Assembly: GCF_000373585.1 (NCBI RefSeq)
Contig: NZ_KB891962.1
Coordinates: 1 to 64,000, forward strand
Length of the DNA stretch: 64,000 nucleotides
DNA from: Streptomyces sp. MspMP-M5
Lineage (GTDB): Bacteria; Actinomycetota; Actinomycetes; Streptomycetales; Streptomycetaceae
Reading direction: 5' to 3'
Shown: in pieces, positions 34,142 through 42,277 of the stretch
Position numbering within the stretch: the first letter of the stretch is position 1
How the letters are laid out: the number at the start of each line of letters is the position of its first letter
Translations under genes and position numbers: made by a program
Notes under the pieces: generated by a model
Database searches by the model: none
What the model saw: the letters and a program-made list of their open reading frames with translations, nothing else
What the model was told of the DNA's origin: nothing

Positions 34142-34316
34142 TCGTCAGAGCTTTGGCACGTCACGGCGTAGCCCCGTGCGGGCAGCCACCTGGGGTCACC
34201 CCTTGTGCCGGGGAGACCTGTCCTGATCCGGAGCGTCTCTCGACGGGTGGGATCAGTGGCCGGTGTCCGTGGCGACGCCTCACCGAACGAGGTGATCGCT
34301 GCGTCGAACCTCCAGG
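34142..34316 (-). promoter_or_regulatory. M-box (ykoK) Mg2+ riboswitch
   Basis: The minus-strand leader contains the conserved M-box elements in order. At the 5' end is CTCGTTCGGTGAGGCG (about 34290-34275), equivalent to the UUCGUUAGGUGAGGCUCC consensus. Then come ACGGACACCGGCCACTGATCC, given here as ACGGACACCGG plus CCACTGATCC, and the GAGAGACGC and CAGGTGGCTGCC segments. At the 3' end is GTGCCAAAGCTCTGACGAG (about 34160-34142), equivalent to GUGCUAAAGCUCUACGA. The CTCGT and ACGAG ends close the P1 stem. M-boxes fold when Mg2+ is plentiful and shut off Mg2+ transport genes; the downstream mgtC fits. Confidence 0.88.
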
Positions 34317-34347
34317 AGTGTAGCCCCTTACTTGCGTATGCGTGCAA
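34317..34347 (-). promoter_or_regulatory. promoter of the M-box/mgtC transcript
   Basis: Minus-strand TTGCAC (34347-34342) and TACACT (34322-34317) are spaced by 19 bases, placing the transcript start just before the M-box. The -35 overlaps an inverted repeat ACTTGC/GCAAGT (34330-34335, 34344-34349), a possible regulator site. Confidence 0.55.
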
Positions 34348-34426
34348 GTCTTGACCGATTCTTGATGCCGGGCGGCTCCGCCCCGCTGGTCCGGGGTGCG
34401 GCGCTGGACACCGTCCCGGGCCTCGG

Positions 34427-35221
34427 GTGAGCATGAGGCGCATGTCCCACGACCCCGAGCCTGGCGAGACGGGCCGTGCCGGCTCCGAAGCCGAGCGCCT
34501 GGACCGCATCGAGGCACTCCTGGCGCCCGCCATGGCGGGGGTGGAGGAGGCCGGGCGGCGGCTGCGGCCGGCCTGGCGGCGGGTGACCCGCGGCGAGCCC
34601 CGCTGGCCGTCGACCCTCGCGGTGCTGGTGGCGGCGGCGCTGCAGGGGCTGCTGCCGGCGCGGCTGACGATCCATCCGGCGTGGCTGCTGCCGGGGCTGG
34701 AGACCGCGCTGGTGCTGGTGCTGGTGGTGGCCGATCCGTTCCGCATCGAGCGGGTCTCCCGGCTCTACCGGTGGGCGGGGCTGGTGCTGATCGCGATGAT
34801 CAGCGCGGCGAACGGCTGGTCCGCGGTGCATCTGGTGATCGGCCTGGTGCGCGGTACGGAGGGCGAGGACGCCGGGCCGCTGCTGGCGACCGGCGGCGGC
34901 ATCTGGGCCACCAATGTCATCGTCTTCGCGCTGTGGTACTGGGAGTGGGACCGCGGCGGCCCGGTCGCCCGGGTCCACGCCGTGCACCGCTACCCGGACT
35001 TCCTCTTCCCGCAGATGGCGACGCCGGAGCTGGCCGCGGAGCACTGGGAGCCGCAGTTCGCCGACTACCTGTATCTGTCGTTCACCAACGCCACCGCCTT
35101 CAGTCCCACCGACGTGATGCCGCTGACCCGTTGGGCGAAGTTGCTGATGCTGTTGCAGTCGGCGGTCTCGCTGCTGACGGTCGTTCTGGTGGTGGCCCGT
35201 GCGGTCAACATTCTCAAGTAG
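34427..35221 (+). CDS. integral membrane protein of unknown function
   Basis: 264 residues from the first possible GTG; ATG 34442 (MSHDPEPG) is an equally good start, and no strong ribosome site separates them. Four hydrophobic segments are at about 62-80, 88-106, 122-144 and 162-180, with a fifth at the C-terminus (about 240-262). A conserved soluble loop, RVHAVHRYPDFLFPQMATPE then YLYLSFTNATAFSPTDVMPL, resembles small two-pore-channel-like or DUF1345-type proteins. It is divergent from the M-box/mgtC unit and could share Mg2+-related control. Function not known. Confidence 0.8.
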   Translation: MSMRRMSHDPEPGETGRAGSEAERLDRIEALLAPAMAGVEEAGRRLRPAWRRVTRGEPRWPSTLAVLVAAALQGLLPARLTIHPAWLLPGLETALVLVLVVADPFRIERVSRLYRWAGLVLIAMISAANGWSAVHLVIGLVRGTEGEDAGPLLATGGGIWATNVIVFALWYWEWDRGGPVARVHAVHRYPDFLFPQMATPELAAEHWEPQFADYLYLSFTNATAFSPTDVMPLTRWAKLLMLLQSAVSLLTVVLVVARAVNILK

Positions 35222-35250
35222 CGTGCGCCGGGCATCCCGCGGGGCGCACG
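35222..35250 (+). terminator. hairpin after the membrane-protein gene
   Basis: CGTGCGCC (35222-35229) pairs with GGCGCACG (35243-35250), with an inner GGG/CCC. It begins right after the stop codon. No U-tract follows, but AAAAAA occurs at 35258-35263. Confidence 0.7.
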
Positions 35251-35668
35251 GGGCGTCAAAAAAGGTGTGGGGGCGGCGTGATGAGGGTATGGCGGCGTCA
35301 TGACGGGTCGATGAGACGGCCGTGAGAATTCGATGAAGACTTGCTCAGTTGCGCAATCCTTGATCAAGACTTGACCGGGTGCCCCGTAACCGTTCGACTG
35401 CAAGGCTCTGACCTGCGGTTTTGAGGGTCGGGAGAGTGGTGCCGAAAACAATCCCCGGCAGCGGTCAATTCTTCCCCATGGCATGGTCAGGTGCCGGTGC
35501 CGGATTCCGGACGCTGCCTGCCCAAGCGCCCGGCTCCCCCTTTCACAACACGTTCGATTGGGGGAACGGGGAACCCGAGCCGCGAACCGGTGCCCGGGCG
35601 GCGGCATCTCTAGTGGCGAACGTCCGAGGGTTTCCAACCCACCGGCACCGAACAACAGAGGCATATCG
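35251..35668 (+). other. pls upstream region
   Basis: Over 400 bp without a gene. It includes TTGATC/TTGACC strings (35368-35396), AT-richer sequence around 35430-35480 and a direct repeat GGGGGAACGGGGAACCCG near 35556-35577. The promoter of pls should lie here; I cannot fix the start point. A weak AGAGG ribosome site precedes the ATG. Confidence 0.5.
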
Positions 35669-38600
35669 ATGTCGTCGCCCCTTCTCGAATCGTCCTTCGA
35701 GCCGTCAGAATCCGTGCCCTCACCGGCCGTCTACCGCACCGCCGGCACCCCGGCCCCGCGAACCCTGCTCGACGTGCTCGATGCCACCGCCGCCGCACAT
35801 CCCCAGGCGATCGCCCTGGACACGGGCTCCGAAGTGCTCACCTACCGCGACCTGTGCACCGAGGCCGAACGCCGCGCACGGCAGCTCAGGGACCGCGGCA
35901 TCGGTCCCGGCGACCGGGTCGGAGTCCGTGTGCCTTCGGGGACCGCCGAGCTGTACCTGTCCATCCTCGCCGTCCTGCGCAGCGGAGCGGCCTACGTTCC
36001 GGTCGACGCCGACGACCCCGACGAGCGGGCCGCCACCGTCTTCCGCGAGGCCGCCGTCTGCGCCGTCCTCGGCCCGGCCGGCCCGCCGCCCGGCCTGGCC
36101 CGGCCCGCCGGGGCCGCGCGCGCCCCGGGCCTCCGGGACGACGCCTGGATCATCTTCACCTCCGGCTCGACCGGCGCGCCCAAGGGTGTCGCGGTCAGCC
36201 ACCGCTCCGCCGCCGCCTTCGTCGACGCCGAGGCCGGACTGTTCTGCCAGGACCGGCCGCTGGGCCCCGGCGACCGGGTGCTGGCCGGGCTGTCCGTCGC
36301 CTTCGACGCCTCCTGCGAGGAGATGTGGCTCGCCTGGCGGCACGGCGCCTGCCTGGTGCCCGCGCCCCGCTCGCTGGTCCGGGCCGGCCATGAACTCGGC
36401 CCGTGGCTGGTCGAGCGCGGCATCACCGTGGTCTCCACCGTGCCCACCCTCGCCGCGCTCTGGCCGGACGAGGCGATGCGTCGGGTCCGGCTGCTGATCG
36501 TCGGCGGCGAGTCCTGCCCCGCCGGGCTCGTCGACCGCTTCGCCGGCCCCGGCCGCGAGATGTGGAACACCTACGGCCCCACCGAGACCACCGTCGTCGC
36601 CTGCGCCGCCCGCCTCCTGCCGGGCGAGCCGGTCCGCATCGGCCTGCCCCTGGAGGGCTGGCAGCTCGCCGTCGTCGATGGGGCCGGGCGGCCGGTGCCG
36701 TACGGAGCGGAGGGCGAGCTGCTGATCGGCGGCGTGGGCATCGCCCGCTACCTCGACCCGGTCAAGGACGCCGAGCGCTTCCGGCCCGACGACGTGCTGG
36801 ACACCGACCGCGCCTACCGCACCGGCGACCTGGTCCGCGCCGAACCCGAGGGCCTGCTCTTCGTCGGACGCGCCGACGACCAGATCAAACTCGGCGGCCG
36901 CCGGATCGAGCTGGGCGAGATCGACGCCGCGCTGGCCGCGCTGCCCGGCGTCCGCGGCGCCGCCGCGGCCGTCCAGACCACCCCGGCCGGCACCCAGGTC
37001 CTGGTCGGCTACGTCGTCCCCGACCGGCCAACCGCCGACGGCTCCGGCTTCCAGCAGGACAAGGCCCGCGCCCTGCTCCAGGAACGGCTGCCGGCCCAAC
37101 TGGTGCCCGTCCTGGCCGAGGTCGAGAGCCTGCCCACCCGGACCTCCGGCAAGGTCGACCGCAAGGCGCTGCCCTGGCCGCTGCCGGCCGCCCCGCTCGC
37201 GGCCGGCACCGACGACCCGGCCGCGGCCCTGCACGGCACCGCCGCCCGCCTCGCCGAGATCTGGACCGACCTCCTCGGCGTCCGCCCCGGCCCGGACAGC
37301 GACTTCGTCGCCCTCGGCGGCACCAGCCTCGTCGCCGCCCGGATGGCCTCCCGGCTCCGCGCCCACCACCCCGGCGTCTCGGTCGCCGACCTCTACCGCC
37401 ACCCGGTGCTGCGCGACATGGCCGAGCACCTCGACTCGCTCGGCGGCCCGGTGGACGAGGTCCGCCCGGTCCGCCCCGTCCCGCGCCGCACCGCCGTCGT
37501 CCAACTCCTCGTCCAGACCGGCCTGTACGGCATCGCCGGGCTGCGCGGACTCGTCGGTCTCGCGCTCGCGGACAACATCCTCGGCTGGCTCGCCCCGCAG
37601 GTCTGGGCCCCGCACACCGCCTGGTGGCTGATCATCGTCGGCTGGGTGGTGCTCTACAGCGCCCCGATGCGCTGCGCCCTCGGCGCCCTCGCCGCCCGGA
37701 CACTCGCCGGCTCCCTCCGCCCCGGCGCCTATCCGCGCGGCGGCGCCACCCACCTGCGCCTGTGGACCGCCGAACGCGTGGTCGCCGCCTTCGGCGTCCC
37801 GTCCCTGCTCGGCACACCCTGGGCGCGGCTCTACGCCCGGACGCTGGGCTGCGCCACCGGCCGCGACGTGGCACTGCACACCATGCCGCCGGTCACCGGC
37901 CTCGCCGAACTCGGCGACGGCTGCAGCGTCGAACCCGAGGCCGACATCTCCGGCTGGTGGCTCGACGGCGACACCCTGCACATCGGCACGGTCCGGATCG
38001 GCGCCGGGGCCCGGGTCGCCCACCGCAGCATGCTGATGCCCGGCGCCGTCGTCGGCCGGGACGCCGAACTCGCCGCCGGCGGCTGCCTGAACGGCGAGAT
38101 CCCCGACGGCGCCTGCTGGACCGGCTCCCCGGCTCGCCCCGCCGGCGCCGCCGAGCGGATGGCCGGCGCCGCCTGGCCCGCGCCCCGGCGGCACCGCTCG
38201 CGCCGCTGGACCGTCGCCTACGCGCTCGCCCTGCTCGGCCTGCCGCTGCTGGCCCTGCTGTCCGGCGCCCCCGCACTGGTCGGCGCGTACTTCCTGCTCC
38301 GCGACAGCGGCACCCTGGGCACCGCCGCGGTGCGCCTGCTGGTGGCCGCACCGGTCTTCACGGTCCTCACCACCGGCTGCTCGATCCTGGTGACCGCCGG
38401 CGTGGTGCGGCTCCTCGGCCGCGGCATCAAGCCCGGCCTGCACCCGGCCGGCGGCGGCGTCGCCTGGCGCGCCTGGCTGGTGACCCGCCTCCTGGACGGC
38501 GCCCGCGGCAGCCTCTTCCCGCTCTACGCCAGCCTCGGCACCCCGCACTGGCTGCGGCTGCTCGGCGCCAAGGTCGGCAAGCACGCCGAGATCTCCACCG

Positions 38601-39628
38601 TGCTGCCGCTGCCCTCCCTGCTGCACGTCGAGGACGGCGCCTTCCTCGCCGACGACACCCTCGTCGCCCCCTTCGAACTCCGCGGCGGATGGCTGCGGCT
38701 GGGCACCGTCCGGATCGGCCGCCGGGCCTTCGTCGGCAACTCCGGCATCGTCGACCCCGGCCACGACGTCCCCGACCACAGCCTGGTCGGCGTGCTCTCC
38801 AACGCGCCCGCCGACGGCGAACCGGGGATGTCCTGGCTGGGCCGCCCGGCCATGCCGCTGCCCCGGGTGGCGGCCCAGGCCGACCCGGCCCGGACCTTCG
38901 CACCGCCGCGCCGGCTGGTCCTGGCCCGCGCCGCCGTGGAAATGTGCCGGGTGCTGCCCCTGATGTGCGCAGTGGCCCTCGCCGAGGGCGTGTTCCTCAC
39001 CGAACAGGACGCCTTCACCCACGGCGGCCTCGGCCTCGCGGCGCTGATCGGCGCCCCGCTGCTGCTGGTCGCGGGCCTGCTGGCGCTGCTCGTCACCACC
39101 GCCGCGAAGTGGACGCTGGTCGGCCGGTTCACCGCCGGCGAGCATCCGCTGTGGTCCTCGTTCGTGTGGCGCAACGAGCTCTACGACACCTTCGTCGAGT
39201 CGCTCGCCGTGCCCTCGATGGCCGGCGCCTTCACCGGCACCCCGGTGCTCAACTGGTGGCTGCGCACCCTCGGCGCCAAGATCGGGCGCGGGGTCTGGCT
39301 GGAGAGCTACTGGCTGCCGGAGACCGACCTGATCACCCTCGCCGACGGCGTCAGCGTCAACCGCGGCTGCGTCCTGCAGACCCACCTCTTCCACGACCGG
39401 ATCATGCGCCTGGACACCGTCCGCCTCGCCGAGGGCTCCTCGCTCGGCCCGCACGGCATCGTGCTCCCCGGCACCGACGTCGGGGCGCGCGCCTCGATCG
39501 CACCGTCGTCCCTGGTCATGCGCGGCGAGAGCGTGCCCGCCCACACCCGCTGGGCCGGCAACCCGATCGCCGGCGAACGCCCGGCCCGCCCCACCGCGGC
39601 CCGCGCGGAAGGCGGGGCGGCCGCGTGA
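35669..39628 (+). CDS. pls: epsilon-poly-L-lysine synthetase (membrane-bound single-module NRPS)
   Basis: 1319 residues, exactly the length known for Streptomyces Pls. An adenylation domain (about 30-500) carries IIFTSGSTGAPKGVAVSHRS (about 162-181), WNTYGPTETT, YRTGDLVR and SGKVDRKAL (about 493-501). It activates L-lysine as the adenylate. The thiolation domain (about 520-595) holds the 4'-phosphopantetheine serine S553 in LGGTSLVAA. The remaining 700 residues contain six membrane segments in three pairs (about 620-675, 845-900, 1090-1150), separating three tandem soluble domains with LbetaH-like repeats. These domains join lysines by isopeptide bonds between the epsilon-amine and carboxyl. 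There is no canonical condensation or thioesterase domain. The stop overlaps the M1 peptidase start. The product is a secreted antimicrobial polycation. Confidence 0.97.
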   Translation: MSSPLLESSFEPSESVPSPAVYRTAGTPAPRTLLDVLDATAAAHPQAIALDTGSEVLTYRDLCTEAERRARQLRDRGIGPGDRVGVRVPSGTAELYLSILAVLRSGAAYVPVDADDPDERAATVFREAAVCAVLGPAGPPPGLARPAGAARAPGLRDDAWIIFTSGSTGAPKGVAVSHRSAAAFVDAEAGLFCQDRPLGPGDRVLAGLSVAFDASCEEMWLAWRHGACLVPAPRSLVRAGHELGPWLVERGITVVSTVPTLAALWPDEAMRRVRLLIVGGESCPAGLVDRFAGPGREMWNTYGPTETTVVACAARLLPGEPVRIGLPLEGWQLAVVDGAGRPVPYGAEGELLIGGVGIARYLDPVKDAERFRPDDVLDTDRAYRTGDLVRAEPEGLLFVGRADDQIKLGGRRIELGEIDAALAALPGVRGAAAAVQTTPAGTQVLVGYVVPDRPTADGSGFQQDKARALLQERLPAQLVPVLAEVESLPTRTSGKVDRKALPWPLPAAPLAAGTDDPAAALHGTAARLAEIWTDLLGVRPGPDSDFVALGGTSLVAARMASRLRAHHPGVSVADLYRHPVLRDMAEHLDSLGGPVDEVRPVRPVPRRTAVVQLLVQTGLYGIAGLRGLVGLALADNILGWLAPQVWAPHTAWWLIIVGWVVLYSAPMRCALGALAARTLAGSLRPGAYPRGGATHLRLWTAERVVAAFGVPSLLGTPWARLYARTLGCATGRDVALHTMPPVTGLAELGDGCSVEPEADISGWWLDGDTLHIGTVRIGAGARVAHRSMLMPGAVVGRDAELAAGGCLNGEIPDGACWTGSPARPAGAAERMAGAAWPAPRRHRSRRWTVAYALALLGLPLLALLSGAPALVGAYFLLRDSGTLGTAAVRLLVAAPVFTVLTTGCSILVTAGVVRLLGRGIKPGLHPAGGGVAWRAWLVTRLLDGARGSLFPLYASLGTPHWLRLLGAKVGKHAEISTVLPLPSLLHVEDGAFLADDTLVAPFELRGGWLRLGTVRIGRRAFVGNSGIVDPGHDVPDHSLVGVLSNAPADGEPGMSWLGRPAMPLPRVAAQADPARTFAPPRRLVLARAAVEMCRVLPLMCAVALAEGVFLTEQDAFTHGGLGLAALIGAPLLLVAGLLALLVTTAAKWTLVGRFTAGEHPLWSSFVWRNELYDTFVESLAVPSMAGAFTGTPVLNWWLRTLGAKIGRGVWLESYWLPETDLITLADGVSVNRGCVLQTHLFHDRIMRLDTVRLAEGSSLGPHGIVLPGTDVGARASIAPSSLVMRGESVPAHTRWAGNPIAGERPARPTAARAEGGAAA

Positions 39629-41028
39629 CCCGCTGCAGCAGGCGCGCGCTCCTCCGGGGCGCCGCCCTGCTCCCGCTCGCCGCGACGGCCGCGGACGGCC
39701 TCGCCTGGTCGCTCTCCGAGCGCTACTTCCCGCGGCACGGCACCTACGCCCACGACACCGTCTCCTACGACCTGCACCTGACCTACCGCCCGTCCGACGG
39801 CGGCCTCCAGGGGCGGGCCCGCATCGAGGCGGTGGCCAACGGGCCCCTGGACCGGGTCGAGTTGGACCTCTCCCGTCTGACCGTGCACACCGCCCACATC
39901 GACGGGACCCGGGTCCGCACCCGCCAGCAGAACGGGAAGCTCTACCTGGCGGCCCCCTACCCGCTGGCCACCGGCGCCCGCTTCACCATGGACATCGGCT
40001 ACCGCGGCCGGCCCCGCCCGGTCCGCTCGCCGTTCGGCCCGATCGGCTGGGACCGCACCGGCGACTCGCACGGCGGGACCCTGGTCGCCTCCCAGCCGCT
40101 CGGCGCCCCGTCGTGGTTCCCCTGCAACGACCGTCCCGACGACAAGGCGGCCTTCACCTTCCGGATCAGCGTCCCGCACGGCCAGCACGCCCTCGCCAAC
40201 GGCACCCTGCTCGAACGCCGCCGCAGCGGGCCGCACGAGTGCTGGACCTACCACCACCCCGGCCCCATGGCGCCGTACCTCGCCGCGCTCTACACCGGGC
40301 GGTTCCGGCACGACAGCGGCACCGCCCGCCTCGGCCCGGACCACCCGGCGATCACGCTGCACAACTCCTATCCCGCGCGGCTGGCCGAGCAGGCGGCGTA
40401 CGACCTGGCCCGTCAGCCGGACATGCTCCGGGCGTTCAGCGACCACTTCGGCCGCTACCCGTTCGAGGCGTACGGCGCGGTGGTCGTCGACGCCGAACTC
40501 GCCGCCCCGGTCGAGAACCAGACCCGGTCGGTGTTCGGCAGCAACCACATCGACGGCCAGCGCGGCGCGGAGACCCTGGTCGCGCACGAGATCGCCCACC
40601 AGTGGTACGGCAACAGCGTCAGCCTGCGCGACTGGCGCGACATCTGGCTCAACGAGGGCTTCGCCACCTACGCGGAGTGGCTGTGGTCCGAGCACATCGG
40701 CGAGGACACCGCCGACGAGATCGCCCGCCGGGAATGGCGCACGCTGCGCGACCGCCCCCAGGACCTGCGGATCGCCGACCCCGGCCAGCGCCGGATCTTC
40801 GACGACCGGGTCTACGTCCGCGGTGCCTGCGCCCTGCACGCGCTCCGCCGCGCCGTCGGCGACCAGCGGTTCTTCGCCGTGCTCCGCAGCTGGCACAGCG
40901 CACACCGCGGCGCCAGCGCCGACACCGGGGCCTTCCTCGCCCACGCCGAACGCTGCGCCGGCCCCCGGGCTCGGCCGCTGCTGCACACCTGGCTGTACGA
41001 GAAGCCGCTGCCTGTACTGGCGGCCTGA
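39625..41028 (+). CDS. secreted M1-family zinc aminopeptidase coupled to pls
   Basis: 467 residues, GTG start overlapping the pls stop (GTGA), which implies translational coupling. A Tat/Sec-type signal, SRRALLRGAALLPLAATA, occupies residues 4-21. The gluzincin site HEIAH is at 321-325 with the third ligand E344 in WLNEGFATYAEW. The substrate-end motif appears as VENQTRSVFG (about 293-302) in place of the canonical GAMEN, which is unusual. It is shorter than full-length M1 enzymes: only the beta and catalytic domains plus a small cap are present. An exported aminopeptidase next to pls may trim or degrade epsilon-poly-lysine. This role is inferred from linkage. Confidence 0.92.
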   Translation: MTRCSRRALLRGAALLPLAATAADGLAWSLSERYFPRHGTYAHDTVSYDLHLTYRPSDGGLQGRARIEAVANGPLDRVELDLSRLTVHTAHIDGTRVRTRQQNGKLYLAAPYPLATGARFTMDIGYRGRPRPVRSPFGPIGWDRTGDSHGGTLVASQPLGAPSWFPCNDRPDDKAAFTFRISVPHGQHALANGTLLERRRSGPHECWTYHHPGPMAPYLAALYTGRFRHDSGTARLGPDHPAITLHNSYPARLAEQAAYDLARQPDMLRAFSDHFGRYPFEAYGAVVVDAELAAPVENQTRSVFGSNHIDGQRGAETLVAHEIAHQWYGNSVSLRDWRDIWLNEGFATYAEWLWSEHIGEDTADEIARREWRTLRDRPQDLRIADPGQRRIFDDRVYVRGACALHALRRAVGDQRFFAVLRSWHSAHRGASADTGAFLAHAERCAGPRARPLLHTWLYEKPLPVLAA

Positions 41029-41035
41029 ACACCCC

Positions 41036-41086
41036 GCGTCCCCGGGTGGCGGGGCGGGCGGGTGCCCCGCCCGCCACCGGGGACGC
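41036..41086. terminator. long bidirectional hairpin
   Basis: GCGTCCCCGG and GGTGGCGGG-type segments pair with CCCGCCCGCCACC and GGGGACGC over about 20 pairs with single-base bulges. The hairpin lies between the convergent M1 peptidase and DUF5709 genes. Confidence 0.8.
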
Positions 41087-41115
41087 CCGGCTCAGCCCCG
41101 CCCCTCGGTCAGGCC

Positions 41116-41598
41116 CTACAACTCACCTTCGACCGACCCGCCCACGTCGTGGGCGATGTGCACCGCCGCCTCCTCGGCGGACGCGGCGCCGCCGTCGATG
41201 CCGACGTCGCGGGCGGTGATGTCGTTGCTGCCGCCGCCGCGCCAGAAGCCCTCGTCGTGGCTGACGATCCGCCCGGCGCGCTCGTCGCCGACCTGGTCGT
41301 CGTAGGGCTCGCCCTCGCCGTCCGGCAGATCGCCGATGCCGTCGCCGTCCCGCGCGCACACGTCCGGCAGCTCGATCGAGAGCCGGTGGGCCAGCGACTC
41401 GCGGTCGTGCTGCTCCTGCGCGGTGGTCCCGTCGTGGTTCACCACGAACGGGCGCTCCGGCGGCGAGTAGCCGGTGTCCAGCGTCTCGTCGAGCCCGGGC
41501 TCGTCGAGGGCGTCCTCCATGTCGAGGTCGTTGGGGTTGTCCTCGGGGGCAGATCTGGGCGGCTGGTAGACCTCGTCGCCCATGGCGTCGTCGGACAT
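41116..41598 (-). CDS. DUF5709-family protein
   Basis: 160 residues, very acidic. AGGAGGG precedes ATG 41598. The DUF5709 core is clear: MEDALDEPGLDETLDTGYSP then PERP, GTTAQEQHDRESLAHRL, GDGIGDLPDGEGEP and the closing DVGIDGGAASAEEAAVHIA. No catalytic motif. These proteins are common in stress-responsive loci of Streptomyces; the function is unknown. An upstream in-frame ATG at 41655 would add a basic stretch that is not family-like. Confidence 0.88.
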   Translation of the reverse strand: MSDDAMGDEVYQPPRSAPEDNPNDLDMEDALDEPGLDETLDTGYSPPERPFVVNHDGTTAQEQHDRESLAHRLSIELPDVCARDGDGIGDLPDGEGEPYDDQVGDERAGRIVSHDEGFWRGGGSNDITARDVGIDGGAASAEEAAVHIAHDVGGSVEGEL

Positions 41599-41681
41599 TG
41601 CCGCCCTCCTTTTCGCCTCCGTGCGGGGTCGGTGGGTGCGCTCCGTCATGGCCATTGTCCGCCGGTGAGCGCCGCTCGGCC

Positions 41682-42098
41682 TCAGGAGCGCCGGTCCTCG
41701 GTTCCCAGCCCGAGCGACTCGGCGATGCCCTGCACGTTTCCGTAGCGGTGGTGGGCGGGCAACTGCTCGGCCATCGTGACCAGGCGGTCCGGGGCGTGGT
41801 TGCCGCGCAGGGTGCGGATGATGTCGCCGCGCTCGGCCGGATAGACGCTGCGCCCGAGGTACTGGGCCAGCTCGGAGCGCAGGCCGACATCGCGCTCGGA
41901 CATACCGTGCGGGGTGCCGCCCCGATAGACGCTCTCCGGAGAGGGGGCCGCCACCGGCTGGTCCTCGCCGGCCGGCTCCAGCTCGCGGCTCTCGTCCGTG
42001 CGCAGGGAGCGGTCCAGCGACATCTGGCCCCGAAGCTGCTTCTTCATCATGTCGTCCCGGGCGGGACCGGTCTTGTCCATACCGTGTTCCATGACCAT
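41682..42098 (-). CDS. DUF2795-domain protein
   Basis: 138 residues from ATG 42098 with GGAGG upstream. The first 65 residues are polar and disordered. The DUF2795 domain (about 70-130) reads LRSELAQYLGRSVYPAERGD then IIRTLRGNHAPDRLVTMAEQ. Family function unknown, often stress-linked. Follows the MFS gene terminator and precedes DUF5709 by 84 bp on the same strand, so the two may form a small operon. Confidence 0.88.
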   Translation of the reverse strand: MVMEHGMDKTGPARDDMMKKQLRGQMSLDRSLRTDESRELEPAGEDQPVAAPSPESVYRGGTPHGMSERDVGLRSELAQYLGRSVYPAERGDIIRTLRGNHAPDRLVTMAEQLPAHHRYGNVQGIAESLGLGTEDRRS

Positions 42099-42202
42099 TG
42101 CTGCCTCCGTTGCCTCCCTTTCCAGTCTCCCTTTTCCCCTGGCCCTGACAACAGGGCGGGACGGGATGGACAGGAATGAACAGGGAGGGACCGCGCCGCT
42201 CG

Positions 42203-42258
42203 TACGACGCGACCGCCCGCCGCCCCGGGGTCCGGGTGCGGCGGGCGGTCGCGTCGTA
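42203..42258. terminator. 21-bp perfect stem terminator after the MFS gene
   Basis: The arms 42203-42223 and 42238-42258 are exact reverse complements (TACGACGCGACC... and ...GGTCGCGTCGTA) around a 14-base GC loop. No U-tract. It ends the nucleoside hydrolase-MFS transcript. Confidence 0.88.
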
Positions 42259-42277
42259 GGGCCCGTGCCGTCGGTCG

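Noticed and set aside
35720..39544. 1274-codon open frame antisense to pls
   Set aside because: It mirrors pls codon bias on the opposite strand, has no recognisable domain, and pls itself is certain. Similar long shadow frames (for example 17678-20962 minus, 18124-21675 plus, 36403-41028 plus) were left out for the same reason, apart from the real gene parts they contain.
35669..39628. condensation or thioesterase domain in pls
   Set aside because: No HHxxxDG or GxSxG motif in the expected context; the C-terminal tandem domains with membrane segments match Pls, which lacks both.
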